From contig NZ_JQEY01000003.1 of the NCBI RefSeq assembly GCF_000743715.1, positions 158,112 through 222,111 on the forward strand: DNA of 64,000 nt. Direction: 5' to 3'. This DNA comes from Palleronia rufa. Lineage in GTDB: Bacteria; Pseudomonadota; Alphaproteobacteria; Rhodobacterales; Rhodobacteraceae. The notes under the pieces are model-generated. The model did not search any database. It was not told where the DNA came from and was given only the letters and a program-made list of their open reading frames with translations. Both the position numbers and the translations under genes were made by a program. Positions 18,502 to 30,036 of the stretch are shown one piece after another (positions within the stretch are counted from its first letter, which is position 1; the number at the start of each line of letters is the position of its first letter).

Positions 18502-19542
18502 CTATCCGGCGCGGATGCGTTCGGCGACGATGGCATCGGCCAGATGGTGGGGGCTGGTCCGCGCGGCGGCGGCGCGGGTCAGGATCCGGTCCAGCGTCCG
18601 CCCCAGCGCATCGAGCTTTTCGGCCACGAAGGCGGGCGCGTCGTCGATGCGCAGGATCTCGGTGGCGACGTTGACGATACCGCCGGCATTGGCGATGTAA
18701 TCGGGCGCGTAGAGGATGCCGCGGCGGTGCAGCCGGTCCGCGTCCTCGGGGCCGGCCAGCTGGTTGTTCGCGGCCCCGCAGACGGCGGCGACGCGCAAGG
18801 CCGGGACCGTGTCGGCGTTCAGCACCGCGCCCACCGCGCAGGGGGCCAGGATGTCCGCGTCGACGGCCAGGATGCCGTCGGGCGCGGCGGAGCGGGCGGA
18901 CAGATCGGCCACCGCGCGATCCACCTCCGACGCGCGGGGATCGGCCACGATGAGGCGCGCGCCCGCCCCGGCCAGAAGCTCTGCCAGCGCCCGGCCCACA
19001 TGGCCCAGCCCCTGCACGGCGATCCGCAGCCCCGACAGATCGTCCGACCCGAAGCGGTGGCGGGCGGTGACGCGCAGGCTCTCGAACACGCCCCGCGCGG
19101 TGACGGGGGACGGATCGCCGCTGGCGTGGCGGCCGGAGGCCAGGCCCGCCACATAGCCCGTTTCCCGCGCCAGTTCGGCCATGTCGCCGGGGGCCATGCC
19201 CATGTCCTCGGCGGTCCAATAGAGACCGGCAAGCGATTCTACAGCCCGCCCCATGGCGCGAAGCTGCGCGGGCGTCTTGGCGTCCGGATCGCCCAGGATC
19301 ACCGCCTTGCCGCCGCCCAGCGGCAGGTCGGCGGCGGCGTTCTTGTAGGTCATGCCCCGGCTCAGGCGCAGCACGTCCTCCAGCGCCGCCGCCTCGTCGC
19401 CATAGACCCGCATCCTGAGTCCCCCGGCCGCCGGGCCCAAGGTGGTGGAATGGATGGCGATGTAGCCGGTCAGGCCGGAGCCCTCGTCGGTGACGCGCAG
19501 AACCCGCTCATGGGTGTCGGTCGCCATGTCCTCGATCCGCAT
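18502..19542 (-). CDS. Glu/Leu/Phe/Val dehydrogenase family protein
   Basis: This 346-residue NAD(P)-dependent amino-acid dehydrogenase is the length of the leucine/phenylalanine dehydrogenase branch rather than ~450-residue glutamate dehydrogenases. The N-terminal catalytic domain shows LGPAAGGLRMRVYGDE, SRGMTYKNAAADLPLGGGK (lysines about K67 and K79, the substrate and catalytic lysines in relatives) and TAEDMGM. The Rossmann domain includes AVQGLGHVGRALAEL, and late motifs are AANNQLAGPEDAD and PDYIANAGGIVN. This points to leucine- or valine-type dehydrogenase, but substrate is not certain. The start at 19542 has GGAGGGG upstream. It lies 92 bases from pntB. Confidence 0.9.
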   Translation of the reverse strand: MRIEDMATDTHERVLRVTDEGSGLTGYIAIHSTTLGPAAGGLRMRVYGDEAAALEDVLRLSRGMTYKNAAADLPLGGGKAVILGDPDAKTPAQLRAMGRAVESLAGLYWTAEDMGMAPGDMAELARETGYVAGLASGRHASGDPSPVTARGVFESLRVTARHRFGSDDLSGLRIAVQGLGHVGRALAELLAGAGARLIVADPRASEVDRAVADLSARSAAPDGILAVDADILAPCAVGAVLNADTVPALRVAAVCGAANNQLAGPEDADRLHRRGILYAPDYIANAGGIVNVATEILRIDDAPAFVAEKLDALGRTLDRILTRAAAARTSPHHLADAIVAERIRAG

Positions 19543-19634
19543 GTCCCCTCCGCTGTCGACCCGGTCCCGTCCTATCGGACGCGTGCCGCGCGACTTCAAC
19601 CGGTCGCGCGCCGGGTCCGCGATGTTTCCCCGGA

Positions 19635-21080
<1,446 letters not shown>

Positions 21081-21093
21081 ATGTCCCGCTCCC

Positions 21094-22659
21094 TTAGGAT
21101 TTCACGAACATCGACAGCATCCGGCGCGTCACCAGAAAGCCGCCGACGATGTTGATGCTGGCGATGAGAATGGCCACGAACGACAGGATCACCACCAGCC
21201 AGTTGCCGGCGCCCACCTGCAGCAGCGCGCCCAGAATGATGATGCCGGAAATCGCGTTGGTCACGGCCATCAGCGGCGTGTGCAGGCTGTGCGCCACGCC
21301 CCAGATGACCTGAAAGCCGACGAAGCAGGCCAGCGCGAAGACGATGAAATGGCTCATGAAGCTTTCCGGCGCGACCGAGCCGATCAGCAGCATCACCACC
21401 GCCCCCACGGCCAGAAGCCCGATCTGGCCGCGGGTCTGCCTGGCGAAGGCGGCCTTTTCCTCGGCGTGCTTCTCCTCGCGGGTCTTTTCCTTCTTCTTCT
21501 CCTGCCGCGGCTTCTGCGGAGACGGGCTTTCCGTCTTTGGCGGCGGCCAGGTCACCTCTCCGCCATGCGCGACTGTCGCGCCGCGGATCACCTGGTCGTC
21601 CATGTCGTGGTTCACCTGACCGTCCTTCTCGGGCGTCAGGTCGGTCAGGAAGTGCCTGATATTGGTCGCGTAGAGGGTCGAGGACTGCTTGGCCATCCGG
21701 CTGGGGAAATCCGTGTAGCCGATGATCGTCACGCCGTTGTCGGTGACGATCTTCTCGTCCTTCACGGTCAGCTTGCAGTTGCCGCCCTTCTCGGCGGCCA
21801 GGTCCACGATCACCGAGCCGGGCTTCATCGCCTTGACCATGTCCTCGGTCCACAGCTCGGGCGCCTCCCGGTTCGGGATCAGCGCCGTGGTGATGACAAT
21901 ATCCATGTCCGGCGCGATCTCACGGAACTTCGCAAGCTGCGCCTCGCGGAACTCGGGGCTGGACGGGGCGGCGTAGCCGCCGGAGCCTTCCTCCTGCTCG
22001 CCCTCGAAGTCGAGATAGACGAACTCGGCGCCCATGCTCTCGACCTGCTCGGCGACCTCGGGGCGGACGTCGAACGCGTATGTGATGGCCCCGAGGGAGG
22101 TGGCCGCGCCGATCGCCGCCAGACCGGCGACGCCGGCGCCCACGACCAGGATCTTGGCCGGCGGCACCTTGCCCGCGGCGGTGATCTGCCCGGTCATGAA
22201 CCGCCCGAAATTGTTCGCCGCCTCGATCACCGCGCGGTAGCCGGCGATATTGGCCATGGACGACAGCGCGTCCATCTTCTGCGCCCGGCTGATCCGGGGC
22301 ACCATGTCCATGGCGACCAGCGTGGCGCCCTTGTCGGCGGCGGTCTTCAGCAGCGCCTCGTTCTCGGCCGGGTAGAAGAACGAGATCAGCGTCTGCCCCT
22401 CGCGCAGGCGCTCCACCTCCGCTTCGGTGGGCGGGCGGACCTTGCCGATGATGTCGGAGACCTCGAACACCTTCTCGGCGCTGTCCAGAACCTCGACGCC
22501 CGCCTCGCGGTAGAGATCGTCGGAGATGTCGGCCCTGGCCCCGGCGCCGGCCTCCACCACGATCTCATGGCCGAGCTTGCGGATCTGCTCGGCCGAGGCC
22601 GGGGTGAGCGCAACCCGCGCCTCCGTTTCCTGGCTTTCTTTCACGACCCCAAATTTCAT
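21094..22659 (-). CDS. pntA: NAD(P) transhydrogenase subunit alpha
   Basis: This 521-residue single-chain alpha subunit has the NAD(H)-binding dI (about 1-375; start [19 protein letters not shown], nucleotide fold [20 protein letters not shown]). A highly charged Lys/Glu linker follows (about 378-415, [17 protein letters not shown]). The C-terminal part holds about four membrane helices (to 521, with [14 protein letters not shown]). Many alphaproteobacteria split this into PntA1 and PntA2; here it is fused in the enteric style. The Lys-rich linker is longer than usual. It leads the pntA-pntB operon. The upstream gap to the methyltransferase gene is 74 bases, on the same strand. Confidence 0.97.
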   Translation of the reverse strand: MKFGVVKESQETEARVALTPASAEQIRKLGHEIVVEAGAGARADISDDLYREAGVEVLDSAEKVFEVSDIIGKVRPPTEAEVERLREGQTLISFFYPAENEALLKTAADKGATLVAMDMVPRISRAQKMDALSSMANIAGYRAVIEAANNFGRFMTGQITAAGKVPPAKILVVGAGVAGLAAIGAATSLGAITYAFDVRPEVAEQVESMGAEFVYLDFEGEQEEGSGGYAAPSSPEFREAQLAKFREIAPDMDIVITTALIPNREAPELWTEDMVKAMKPGSVIVDLAAEKGGNCKLTVKDEKIVTDNGVTIIGYTDFPSRMAKQSSTLYATNIRHFLTDLTPEKDGQVNHDMDDQVIRGATVAHGGEVTWPPPKTESPSPQKPRQEKKKEKTREEKHAEEKAAFARQTRGQIGLLAVGAVVMLLIGSVAPESFMSHFIVFALACFVGFQVIWGVAHSLHTPLMAVTNAISGIIILGALLQVGAGNWLVVILSFVAILIASINIVGGFLVTRRMLSMFVKS

Positions 22660-22733
22660 GGCGTCCGTCCCCCTGTTTCCGGTCTCTCAGCGCATATCCT
22701 GCGCAATATTGTTTCGCAAGCGCGCCGGACGGC

Positions 22734-23183
22734 TCAGACCCATCGCCTGACCCCGGCGCGCCAGCGGCAGAACCCCGCGCCGAAACCGGCGCGGAGACGC
22801 GCTTCCTCGGGTAAGATAAATCGGCGCGTGAGGATCGCCACCAGGGACGGGATCAGCAGCACGCCCCAGACCGTTCCGGCCCAGAACACCGCGCCGCCCA
22901 GCACCAGTACGTCGCCCAGGTAGATCGGATTGCGGCTGAACGCGAAGGGTCCGGTGGTCACCAGCGCGTCCGGCACGCGATGCGGGATCACCGTGGTCCG
23001 GTGCCGGGCCATGACCGCCACCGCCCAGACCATGAGCGCCAGGCCCAGAACCGCCAGCGCAGCCCCCACCCCGTCCCAGACCGGTCCGTCCAGGCGCGGG
23101 CCCAGACCGCGCCCCAGCCACAGCGCGGCCAGATGCGCCGCCGTCCAGACCGGCGGCAGGTCGGCCCAACGTGTCCAGCCCAT
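22734..23183 (-). CDS. Isoprenylcysteine/phospholipid methyltransferase-like membrane protein
   Basis: This 149-residue membrane protein has about four hydrophobic segments and the PEMT/ICMT-type C-terminal signature. That signature comprises PDALVTTGPFAFSRNPIYLG, a tryptophan-containing helix, then ILPEEARLRAGFGAGF, where the E-E pair and the nearby arginines bind S-adenosylmethionine in relatives. Members methylate isoprenylated cysteine, phosphatidylethanolamine or other lipids; which one applies here cannot be told. The start at 23183 has GGAGGGG upstream; the longer ORF extending to 23609 is antisense to the SDR gene. It is divergent from the SDR gene with 52 bases between. Confidence 0.82.
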   Translation of the reverse strand: MGWTRWADLPPVWTAAHLAALWLGRGLGPRLDGPVWDGVGAALAVLGLALMVWAVAVMARHRTTVIPHRVPDALVTTGPFAFSRNPIYLGDVLVLGGAVFWAGTVWGVLLIPSLVAILTRRFILPEEARLRAGFGAGFCRWRAGVRRWV

Positions 23184-23235
23184 TGCATCCCCTCCGCGTC
23201 GCGGCCACCCTAGCGCAAACGGAACGGGAGGGGCC

Positions 23236-24000
23236 ATGACCGATCTCAACGCACGACACGCCATCGTCACCGGAGGAGGGTCGGGCATCGGCCTGGCCAT
23301 CGCGCGGTCCCTGGCCGGCGCCGGGGCCGACGTGACGATCACCGGGCGCACCCTGTCGCGGCTGGAAGAGGCCGCGGCGGGCGACCCGCGGCTGCATCCC
23401 CTGGCCATGGACGTGACGGACGAATCGTCTGTCGCCGACGGCATCGCCGGGGCCGTCGCCGCGCGCGGGCCGATGGCCATCTGCGTCGCCAACGCCGGCG
23501 TGGCCGAGGGGCGCAACCTGCTCAAGACAGACCTGACCTTCTGGCGGCATATCATGGCGACCAATCTCGACGGCGCGTTTCTGACCATCCGCGAAAGCCT
23601 GCGCAGCATGGCCGCGCTGGACTACGGACGGGTCATCGCGGTCAGCTCCATCGCGGGGGTGCGCGGTCTGAAGGGCGCGCCGGCCTACTCCGCCTCCAAG
23701 CATGGCGTCATCGGCCTGATCCGCGCCCTGAGTGAGGATTTCCTGGGCAAGCCGGTGACCTTCAACGCCATCTGCCCGGCCTATGTGGACACCGACATCG
23801 TGACCCGGAACGTCAACGCCATCCGCGACCGCGCCGGGGTGACGGATGAGGAGGCGCTGCAAATGATGGTTTCGCAGAACCGCCACAAGCGGCTGATCGA
23901 CGCCTCGGAGGTCGGCGCCGCGGCGCTGTGGCTCTGCGATCCGGCCTCCGGCTCCGTGAACGGGCAGACCATAGAGATCGCGGGCGGCCAGGCGGCGTGA
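23236..24000 (+). CDS. Short-chain dehydrogenase/reductase
   Basis: This 254-residue classical SDR has the cofactor loop TGGGSGIG (about 12-19), NAG at 86-88, catalytic S138 and Y151-x-x-x-K155 (YSASK). Arg38 after the second strand (TGRT) suggests NADP preference, but this is soft. The late segment AICPAYVDTDIV is typical. It overlaps the kynureninase gene by GTGA, so they form an operon. In several rhodobacteria, kynU and an SDR sit among genes for 2-aminobenzoyl-CoA (anthranilate) catabolism, which would make this a hydroxyacyl-CoA dehydrogenase; no other such genes are here, so that is inference. GGGAGGGG precedes the start. Confidence 0.9.
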   Translation: MTDLNARHAIVTGGGSGIGLAIARSLAGAGADVTITGRTLSRLEEAAAGDPRLHPLAMDVTDESSVADGIAGAVAARGPMAICVANAGVAEGRNLLKTDLTFWRHIMATNLDGAFLTIRESLRSMAALDYGRVIAVSSIAGVRGLKGAPAYSASKHGVIGLIRALSEDFLGKPVTFNAICPAYVDTDIVTRNVNAIRDRAGVTDEEALQMMVSQNRHKRLIDASEVGAAALWLCDPASGSVNGQTIEIAGGQAA

Positions 24001-25187
24001 CCGACTTCGCCGCCACGCGGGCGCTGTTCGACCTGCCCGACGGGATCGCCTATCTCGACGGCAACTCCCTGGGGCCGCTGGCACGCGCCGTGCCGGACCG
24101 GGTGGCGCGGACGATGACGCGCGAATGGGGTGGCGATCTGATCGGCGCCTGGAACAGTGCGGGATGGATGGACTGGCCGGAGCGCCTGGGCGACCGGATC
24201 GCGCCGCTGATCGGCGCGGCGCCGGGCACCGTCACGCTGGGCGACACCCTGTCGATCAAGGTGCACCAGGCGCTGGCGGCCGCACTGTCGCTGACCGACC
24301 GTCGCGTGATCCTCAGCGATACCGGTAACTTCCCGACCGATCTTTACATGGCGCAGGGGCTGGTCCGGACGCTCGACGCCGGCCATGCCCTGCGTGTCGT
24401 TGCGCCGGAGGAGGTCGAGTCCCACCTGTCCGACGACATCGCCGTGCTCCTGCTGACAGAGGTGGACTACCGCACGGGACGCCGCCATGACATGGCCCGG
24501 CTGGGCGACAGAGCGCGCCGGAACGGCATAATCACGGTCTGGGATCTGGCCCATTCCGCCGGGGCGCTGCCGGTGGACGTGACCGCCTGCGGCGCCGATT
24601 TCGCGGTCGGCTGCACGTACAAGTATCTCAATTCCGGCCCCGGCGGCCCCGCCTTCCTGCATGTCGGCCCGCAGATCGCGCACCGCATCGACCCCGCCCT
24701 GCCCGGCTGGCTTGGCCACGCGGCGCCGTTCGACTTCGACCCGCAGTACCGCCCCGCCGCCGCCGCAAAGCGGTTCCGCATCGGCACGCCGCCGGTCCTG
24801 CAGATGGCCGCGCTCGACGCCGCGCTGGATGTCTGGGACATCGCCTCGATCCACGATGTGCGCGCCCGGTCCGTGGACCTGTCGCGCCGGCTCATCGACG
24901 GGGTCGGCGCGGCCTGCCCGGCGCTGGTCCTCGCCTCGCCCGGCGACGATGCGGCGCGGGGCAGCCAGGTGTCGTTCCGCCATCCGCAGGGCTACGCCAT
25001 CATGCAGGCGCTGATCGCCGACGGCGTGATCGGCGACTTCCGGGCGCCGGACATCCTGCGGTTCGGGATCACCCCGCTCTATATCGGCTTGGCCGAAATC
25101 GACCGCTGCGTGGAGACCCTGGCCCGGATCATGGACCGCGGTCTCTGGGACGATCCCGCCTTCCGCCGGAGGCAGGCGGTGACGTGA
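23997..25187 (+). CDS. kynU: Kynureninase
   Basis: This 396-residue PLP enzyme cleaves kynurenine to anthranilate and alanine. The N-terminus AYLDGNSLGPLARAVPDRV is the family start. The active-site stretch ADFAVGCTYKYLNSGPGG holds the PLP lysine (about K209). DLAHSAGALPVDV carries the PLP-ring aspartate, and the tail RFGITPLYIGLAEIDR is also diagnostic. The start is GTG inside the SDR stop codon (GTGA overlap); the upstream in-frame ATG at 23928 would overlap the SDR gene by 73 bases. Tryptophan 2,3-dioxygenase and formamidase, which would complete the pathway, are not in the window. Confidence 0.95.
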   Translation: MTDFAATRALFDLPDGIAYLDGNSLGPLARAVPDRVARTMTREWGGDLIGAWNSAGWMDWPERLGDRIAPLIGAAPGTVTLGDTLSIKVHQALAAALSLTDRRVILSDTGNFPTDLYMAQGLVRTLDAGHALRVVAPEEVESHLSDDIAVLLLTEVDYRTGRRHDMARLGDRARRNGIITVWDLAHSAGALPVDVTACGADFAVGCTYKYLNSGPGGPAFLHVGPQIAHRIDPALPGWLGHAAPFDFDPQYRPAAAAKRFRIGTPPVLQMAALDAALDVWDIASIHDVRARSVDLSRRLIDGVGAACPALVLASPGDDAARGSQVSFRHPQGYAIMQALIADGVIGDFRAPDILRFGITPLYIGLAEIDRCVETLARIMDRGLWDDPAFRRRQAVT

Positions 25188-25383
25188 CGCAGGCGCCGCG
25201 CGATGGGATCGCCGGGCGTGTCGCGGCTCTGCGCCATCCCCTCGGGTGCCGCGCCGCGTTGCGCGATCGATCGGGTCGGCGGCTGGCCCCCGGACGGACT
25301 GGATCGCCGGACCCGGCACGCGCGCTATCTGCACGATGCAGCGCGGGGGCGCTGCGTGCGCCGCGGCCCGCAGGAGGTTCCCC

Positions 25384-26013
25384 ATGCGTCCGATCGTGCT
25401 GATGTGCGGGCTTGCGTGGGCGGCGGCGGCGGTCCCGGCCATGGCGCAGGAGGGCGACGACACCCGGCTGGGCGGTGTCGGGCGGATGGTCTGCGCCCAG
25501 CTCGCCGGGGCGCGGAATGCACCCTATCTGGGGCAGGTGGGCGACTGGGCGCTGGGCTACATGGTCGGCCGCGTGGACGCCGGCCAGACGCCCGTGGACG
25601 GCGCGACCCTGTCCACGGCGGACCCGGCGGATGTGGTGGCCGGCGTGGCGCTGCGCTGCCGGCAGGATCCCGACATGGCGGTGATCGACGCGGTGCGCAG
25701 CTATGCCACGGAGGTGTTCGGAGAACCGGCCCGGGGCGGTCCGGTCGCGGCCGATCCGCTGCCGCCCGCGGCCGCCCCGCCCGACATCCCCGCGCCCGAC
25801 CTGCCCGCAGATCTGTCGGGCGAGGCGATCGACCATACCCCGAAACCCCGGCCCCGTCCCGCCGCCGAAACGGCCCAAGGCGCCGGTGCGGAGGCGGACG
25901 ATGACCCCGCGGACGGCGGCGGCGGTGACGACGGCCCCGCGGACACGCAGGATGACACGGGCCCCGGCGGGACCGGCGGCGCCGGGCCGAGCGCCGATCC
26001 GGGCAACACGTGA
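25384..26013 (+). CDS. Secreted hypothetical protein with acidic, low-complexity tail
   Basis: This 209-residue protein has a signal peptide ending around residue 21 (AAAAVPAMAQ). The small folded part (about 25-110) contains two cysteines (RMVCAQL and ALRCRQD), the stretch DWALGYMVGRVD, and an alpha-helical end MAVIDAVRSYATEVFG. This is reminiscent of small periplasmic HdeA/Rap1a-type helical proteins, but I cannot confirm the family. The rest is a Pro/Ala- then Asp/Gly-rich disordered tail. AGGAGG lies 4-10 bases before the ATG. It follows kynU by 196 bases and is convergent with the C26 amidase gene. Confidence 0.7.
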   Translation: MRPIVLMCGLAWAAAAVPAMAQEGDDTRLGGVGRMVCAQLAGARNAPYLGQVGDWALGYMVGRVDAGQTPVDGATLSTADPADVVAGVALRCRQDPDMAVIDAVRSYATEVFGEPARGGPVAADPLPPAAAPPDIPAPDLPADLSGEAIDHTPKPRPRPAAETAQGAGAEADDDPADGGGGDDGPADTQDDTGPGGTGGAGPSADPGNT

Positions 26014-26044
26014 CGCCCGGGCGGGCAGCCCGATGCGGCTCCGG

Positions 26045-26824
26045 TCACGCGATGGCGCGGGTGGGCACGCGGGCGGCGCCGTCGGCCCAGTCGCGCAGGG
26101 CCGCGCCGAAGGCGCCGAACAGCGCGCGCGAGACCGGATCCCGCGCGGCATCGTATTCGGGGTGCCACTGGACCGACAGGGTGAACCCCGGCGCATCGGC
26201 GATATAGGCGGCCTCCGGCGTGCCGTCCGGCGCCCACCCGTCGATCGCGAAGCGCGGACCGGGGGCCATCACACCCTGCCCGTGCAGCGTGTTGGTCATC
26301 ACCCGCTGCGCGCCCATGAGCCGATGGAACGGGCCGCCCTCGGAAAAGGTCACCTCATGGCGGAGGGCGAATTTCTCCGCGATCGTACCGTCGGGCGGCA
26401 TCCGGTGGTTGAGCCGCCCCGGCAGGTCGCGGATCTCGGGGTGCAGTACCGACCCGAAGGCGACCGCGACCTCCTGATAGCCCCGGCAGATCGCCAGAAA
26501 CGGCTGGCCGCGCTCTGTCAGGCTACGGATGAGCGGCAGGGCAACGCGGTCGCGGGGCCGGTCGAAGGTGCCGTGGGCCTCGGTCTCGCCATGGCCGTAT
26601 TCCTCGGGATGGACGTTGGGCCGGCCGCCGGTGAACAGGAACCCGTCGCAGGTCTGCATCAGATCCTCGACCGACACCAGCGCCGGGTCCGACGGCACGA
26701 TCAGCGGCACCGCCCCCGCCACCTGCGCCACCGCCTCCGAGTTCATGCGGCCTCCGCCGTGAATCTCATAGGTGTCGTTCACCAGATGATAATTGCCGAT
26801 GATGCCGACAACCGGGCGGGGCAT
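26045..26824 (-). CDS. Gamma-glutamyl-gamma-aminobutyrate hydrolase family (peptidase C26) protein
   Basis: This 259-residue class I glutamine amidotransferase-like hydrolase is of the PuuD type. The oxyanion/nucleophile elbow is AICRGYQEVAVAFGS, with the catalytic Cys about residue 113; the His is in SVQWHPEYD. The segment FTGGRPNVHPEEYG is diagnostic of the C26 family. Members remove gamma-linked glutamate, for example from gamma-Glu-GABA in putrescine breakdown or from gamma-glutamyl anilide; no putrescine pathway genes are adjacent, so substrate is open. It is convergent with the secreted protein gene and 99 bases upstream of glcG on the same strand. Confidence 0.88.
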   Translation of the reverse strand: MPRPVVGIIGNYHLVNDTYEIHGGGRMNSEAVAQVAGAVPLIVPSDPALVSVEDLMQTCDGFLFTGGRPNVHPEEYGHGETEAHGTFDRPRDRVALPLIRSLTERGQPFLAICRGYQEVAVAFGSVLHPEIRDLPGRLNHRMPPDGTIAEKFALRHEVTFSEGGPFHRLMGAQRVMTNTLHGQGVMAPGPRFAIDGWAPDGTPEAAYIADAPGFTLSVQWHPEYDAARDPVSRALFGAFGAALRDWADGAARVPTRAIA

Positions 26825-26923
26825 GGGGTCATCCTTTGTTGCGAATAGCCCCTATCTAGTGCCCGCCCACCCCGGTAGGCAACCGCGTCGCGCCCGGCGA
26901 TTGCCGCAGAGCGGTTGCGACCG

Positions 26924-27346
26924 TCAGGCGGCGCCGGTCAGGCCGGCGGCCTCCAGCCCCTTCATCCCGGCCGCGGCGTCGTTGTCCGACGTGTCGCCGG
27001 TCACGCCCAGCGCGCCGATCACCGCGCCGGCTTCGCTGATCAGGATCCCGCCCGGGACCGGGATCACCGCGCCCCCGAAGGCCCCGTTGGCGGCGGTCAT
27101 GAAGTAGTGCTGCTCTTCGGCCCGCTGCATCTGGGCGGAACCGGGCATCCCCAGCATCACCGCGCCGTAGGCCTTGCCATGCGCGATGGCGAAGCGGCCG
27201 GGCGACGCGCCGTCCTGCCGCTCGAAGGCCAGGACATGGCCGCCGGCATCCAGCACGATGGCCGAAAGCGGTTTCAGTCCCGCCTCCGCCCCGGCGTCGA
27301 ACGTGGCGCGGATCGCGGCGCGGGCGACGTCGAGCGTGAGGGTCAT
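26924..27346 (-). CDS. GlcG/HbpS-type heme-binding family protein
   Basis: This 140-residue member of the GlcG/HbpS (DUF336) family is recognised by [48 protein letters not shown] and [14 protein letters not shown]. Homologues bind heme or cofactor-like ligands; GlcG itself is linked to glycolate use. Its start overlaps the glcB stop by ATGA, so it is co-transcribed with malate synthase G, as in many glc loci. No signal peptide is visible. Confidence 0.9.
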   Translation of the reverse strand: MTLTLDVARAAIRATFDAGAEAGLKPLSAIVLDAGGHVLAFERQDGASPGRFAIAHGKAYGAVMLGMPGSAQMQRAEEQHYFMTAANGAFGGAVIPVPGGILISEAGAVIGALGVTGDTSDNDAAAGMKGLEAAGLTGAA

Positions 27347-29574
27347 TGGGTCATCTCCTTTTTCTCGCGGCGGCGCGCGTGCAGGACCGGTTCGGTATAG
27401 CCCGAAGGCTGCTCGCGCCCCTCAAGGACCAGATCGCAGGCCGCCCTGAAGGCCGGACCGTCGAAGCCCGGCGCCATCGGGGCATAGGCCGGATCGCCGT
27501 CGTTCTGGCGGTCCACAACCTCGGCCATCTTGCGCATGGTCTCCATCACCCGGTCGCGGGAGACGACGCCGTGGTGCAGCCAGTTCGCCAGGGCCTGGCT
27601 GGAGATGCGGCAGGTCGCGCGGTCCTCCATCAGCCCGACGTCGTGGATGTCCGGCACCTTCGAGCAGCCGATCCCGTGGTTCACCCAGCGCACCACATAG
27701 CCCAGGATCCCCTGTGCGTTGTTCTCGATCTCCTCGTCGATCTCCGCATCGCCCCAGTCGGCCTGCGCCAGCGGCAGCGTCAGCAGGTCGTCAAGCGACG
27801 CGCGCGGCCCGCCGCGCGCCAGTTCCTGCTGAACCGACAGCACGTCCACCTCATGGTAGTGCAGCGCATGCAGCGTCGCCGCAGTGGGCGACGGCACCCA
27901 GGCACAGTTGGCGCCCGCCTTCGGATGGCCGATCTTCTGTTCCAGCATCTCCGCCATCCGGTCCGGCATGGCCCACATGCCCTTGCCGATCTGCGCGCGG
28001 CCGCGCAGCCCGCAGGCCAGCCCGATGTCCACGTTGCGATCCTCATAGGCGCGGATCCAGGCAGAGTTCTTCATCTCTCCCTTGCGCACCATCGGACCGG
28101 CCTCCATCGAGGTGTGGATCTCATCGCCGGTGCGGTCCAGGAAACCGGTGTTGATAAAGGCCACCCGGCCCTTCGCGGCGCGGATGCATTCCTTGAGATT
28201 GGCGGAGGTGCGGCGTTCCTCATCCATGATGCCGATCTTCACGGTCCCGGCGGGCAGGCCCAGCATGTCCTCGACCCGCGCGAAGAGACGGTCGCTGAAG
28301 GCGACCTCCTGGGGTCCGTGCATCTTCGGCTTGACCACGTAGATCGAACCGGTCTGCGAATTGCCGCCCTCCCGGTTCAGGTCGTGGAGCGCGAGGAGAC
28401 AGGTCATCACGCCGTCCAGCAACCCCTCGAACACCTCGTTTCCGTCGCGGTCCAGGATCGCGGGCGTGGTCATCAGATGGCCGACATTGCGCACCAGCAT
28501 CAGCGCCCGGCCCTTGAGCCGCAGCGCGCCGCCGTCGGGGGCGGTGAACTCCCGGTCGCCATGCAGGCTGCGGGTGAAGGTCTCACCGCCCTTTGCGATT
28601 TCCTCGGACAGATCGCCCCGCATGAGGCCAAGCCAGTTGCGATAGGCCAGCGCCTTGTCCTGCGCATCGACGGCGGCGACGGAATCCTCACAGTCCATGA
28701 TCGCGGAAATGGCGCTTTCGATCTCGACATCGGCCAGTCCGGCCGCGTCCCGCTTGCCGATCCGGTGCTCCCTGTCGATCACAAGAATGACGTGCAGCCC
28801 GTTGTTCTTGAGCACGATTTCGGTCGGTGCATCCCTGTCGCCGCGGAACCCGACGAAGGTCTCGGGCCGGTCGAGGGGCAGCGCGTGCTCGACCCGCGGC
28901 GTGTCGCCGGACGGCCGCGCCTTGTCGCTCTTGCGGGTGGCGTCGGCCGTGCGCCAGTCCTCGCCGTTGAGGATCAGCGCCTCCAGGCCCTGCGCTCCGA
29001 TGCGGTATCCGACGGCCATCTCGTGGCTGCCGGACGCAAGCGGAAAATGCGTGTCGAGGAACGTCTTGGCGCGGGCGATGACGCGGTTGCCCCGCGCGGG
29101 GTCGTACTCCGTTCCTTGGGGGGCGTCGCCCAGCGCATCCGTGCCGTAGAGCGCGTCATAGAGCGATCCCCAGCGCGCGTTCGCGGCATTGAGCGCATAG
29201 CGGGCGTTCATGATCGGCACCACGAGCTGCGGACCCGGGATGTCGGCAATCTCCGGATCGGTCCGGCCGGTCTCGATGGCGAAGTCGGGGCCCTCCTCGA
29301 CCAGATAGCCGATTTCGCGGAGAAAGTCCCGATAGGCGTCGCCATCTGCGACCGGGCCGGGCCGGTCCCTGTGCCAGGCGTCGATCTTTTCCTGCAGATC
29401 CGCGCGGGCCGACAGCAGCGCGGCATTTTCCGGGCCCATGTCGTGCAGGATCCCCGAAAGCCCGGACCAGACCGCCTCGGCGGTCAGATCCAGCCCCTCA
29501 AGAGCCTCTTTTTCCACGAATTCCGCCAGGGGGGCGGCCACCCGCAGCCCCCCGCGCTCAACCCGTTCGGTCAT
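27343..29574 (-). CDS. glcB: Malate synthase G
   Basis: This 743-residue enzyme condenses glyoxylate with acetyl-CoA to malate; the length matches the single-chain G isoform (E. coli 723). Seen motifs are [51 protein letters not shown] (acidic metal/catalytic region), [43 protein letters not shown] and [20 protein letters not shown]. The start at 29574 is preferred over a 35-residue longer version because it overlaps the DUF2256 stop (ATGA) and gives a standard N-terminus. The order is small membrane protein, DUF2256, glcB, glcG, all tightly coupled. With acs it allows growth on C2 compounds; isocitrate lyase is not in view. Confidence 0.97.
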   Translation of the reverse strand: MTERVERGGLRVAAPLAEFVEKEALEGLDLTAEAVWSGLSGILHDMGPENAALLSARADLQEKIDAWHRDRPGPVADGDAYRDFLREIGYLVEEGPDFAIETGRTDPEIADIPGPQLVVPIMNARYALNAANARWGSLYDALYGTDALGDAPQGTEYDPARGNRVIARAKTFLDTHFPLASGSHEMAVGYRIGAQGLEALILNGEDWRTADATRKSDKARPSGDTPRVEHALPLDRPETFVGFRGDRDAPTEIVLKNNGLHVILVIDREHRIGKRDAAGLADVEIESAISAIMDCEDSVAAVDAQDKALAYRNWLGLMRGDLSEEIAKGGETFTRSLHGDREFTAPDGGALRLKGRALMLVRNVGHLMTTPAILDRDGNEVFEGLLDGVMTCLLALHDLNREGGNSQTGSIYVVKPKMHGPQEVAFSDRLFARVEDMLGLPAGTVKIGIMDEERRTSANLKECIRAAKGRVAFINTGFLDRTGDEIHTSMEAGPMVRKGEMKNSAWIRAYEDRNVDIGLACGLRGRAQIGKGMWAMPDRMAEMLEQKIGHPKAGANCAWVPSPTAATLHALHYHEVDVLSVQQELARGGPRASLDDLLTLPLAQADWGDAEIDEEIENNAQGILGYVVRWVNHGIGCSKVPDIHDVGLMEDRATCRISSQALANWLHHGVVSRDRVMETMRKMAEVVDRQNDGDPAYAPMAPGFDGPAFRAACDLVLEGREQPSGYTEPVLHARRREKKEMTQ

Positions 29575-29756
29575 GTCGTCGTCTCCCTTGTCCCGCGGCT
29601 GCGGCATTTTGCGCTGCAGTACTTCACACGGTCCCAGTCCGTCCGCCACTTCTTTCTCCATGAAAACGGATGTCCGCAAACGGCGCAGGTCTTGCTGGGC
29701 AGGTCTGCCTTGCGGACCCGCGGGGCGGGCGCGTCACTGCGTGCTTGTCGCGGCAC
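29571..29756 (-). CDS. DUF2256 small zinc-ribbon-like protein
   Basis: This small protein carries the DUF2256 signature [20 protein letters not shown], continuing D-W-D-R-V-K-Y-C-S-x-x-C-R. The four cysteines (CAVC and CSAKC) suggest a zinc ribbon. Function is unknown; family members are 50-60 residues. A GTG at 29756 gives 61 residues and little overlap with the upstream gene; an ATG at 29804 would give 77 residues but overlap it by 71 bases. The stop overlaps the glcB start. Confidence 0.72.
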   Translation of the reverse strand: MPRQARSDAPAPRVRKADLPSKTCAVCGHPFSWRKKWRTDWDRVKYCSAKCRSRGTRETTT

Positions 29757-29937
29757 CCGTTCCGCCCTGTTCCTCGCCGATGGGTTTGTCGTTGCCGGGC
29801 TCATTGCCGGAGAAGCTGAGCCAGACCAGCAGGCCGATCAGCAGGACCGCAGACCAGACCACCGTCCACACCATTCCGACCAGCGGCACCTTGTGCTGCT
29901 TTTCCTGCTTCTTCACATTCGTCTCGGGCGCTGACAT
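29734..29937 (-). CDS. Small single-pass membrane protein
   Basis: This 67-residue protein has a charged N-terminus (about 1-16, KKQEKQHK), one membrane segment (about 19-42, MVWTVVWSAVLLIGLLVWL) and a short polar C-terminal tail. It is unrecognised. It lies upstream of and slightly overlaps DUF2256 if that gene starts at 29756, so it may head the glcB transcription unit. It is divergent from pepN with 99 bases between. The GAAAGGAAC ahead of its ATG is an acceptable ribosome site. Confidence 0.62.
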   Translation of the reverse strand: MSAPETNVKKQEKQHKVPLVGMVWTVVWSAVLLIGLLVWLSFSGNEPGNDKPIGEEQGGTGAATSTQ

Positions 29938-30036
29938 GTCGTTCCTTTCGGCTGTGCGATCTGCCCGGTTCCGGGCATTCATGCCGATAACGTAAGACGG
30001 CGGCACAAGGTTCGCCACGACCCCCAGGAGGTTTCG

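Noticed and set aside
25184-25402. 72-codon frame overlapping the kynU stop by GTGA
   Set aside because: The overlap is tempting, but the peptide is Arg/Pro/Ala-rich without structure and runs over the ribosome site of the secreted-protein gene.
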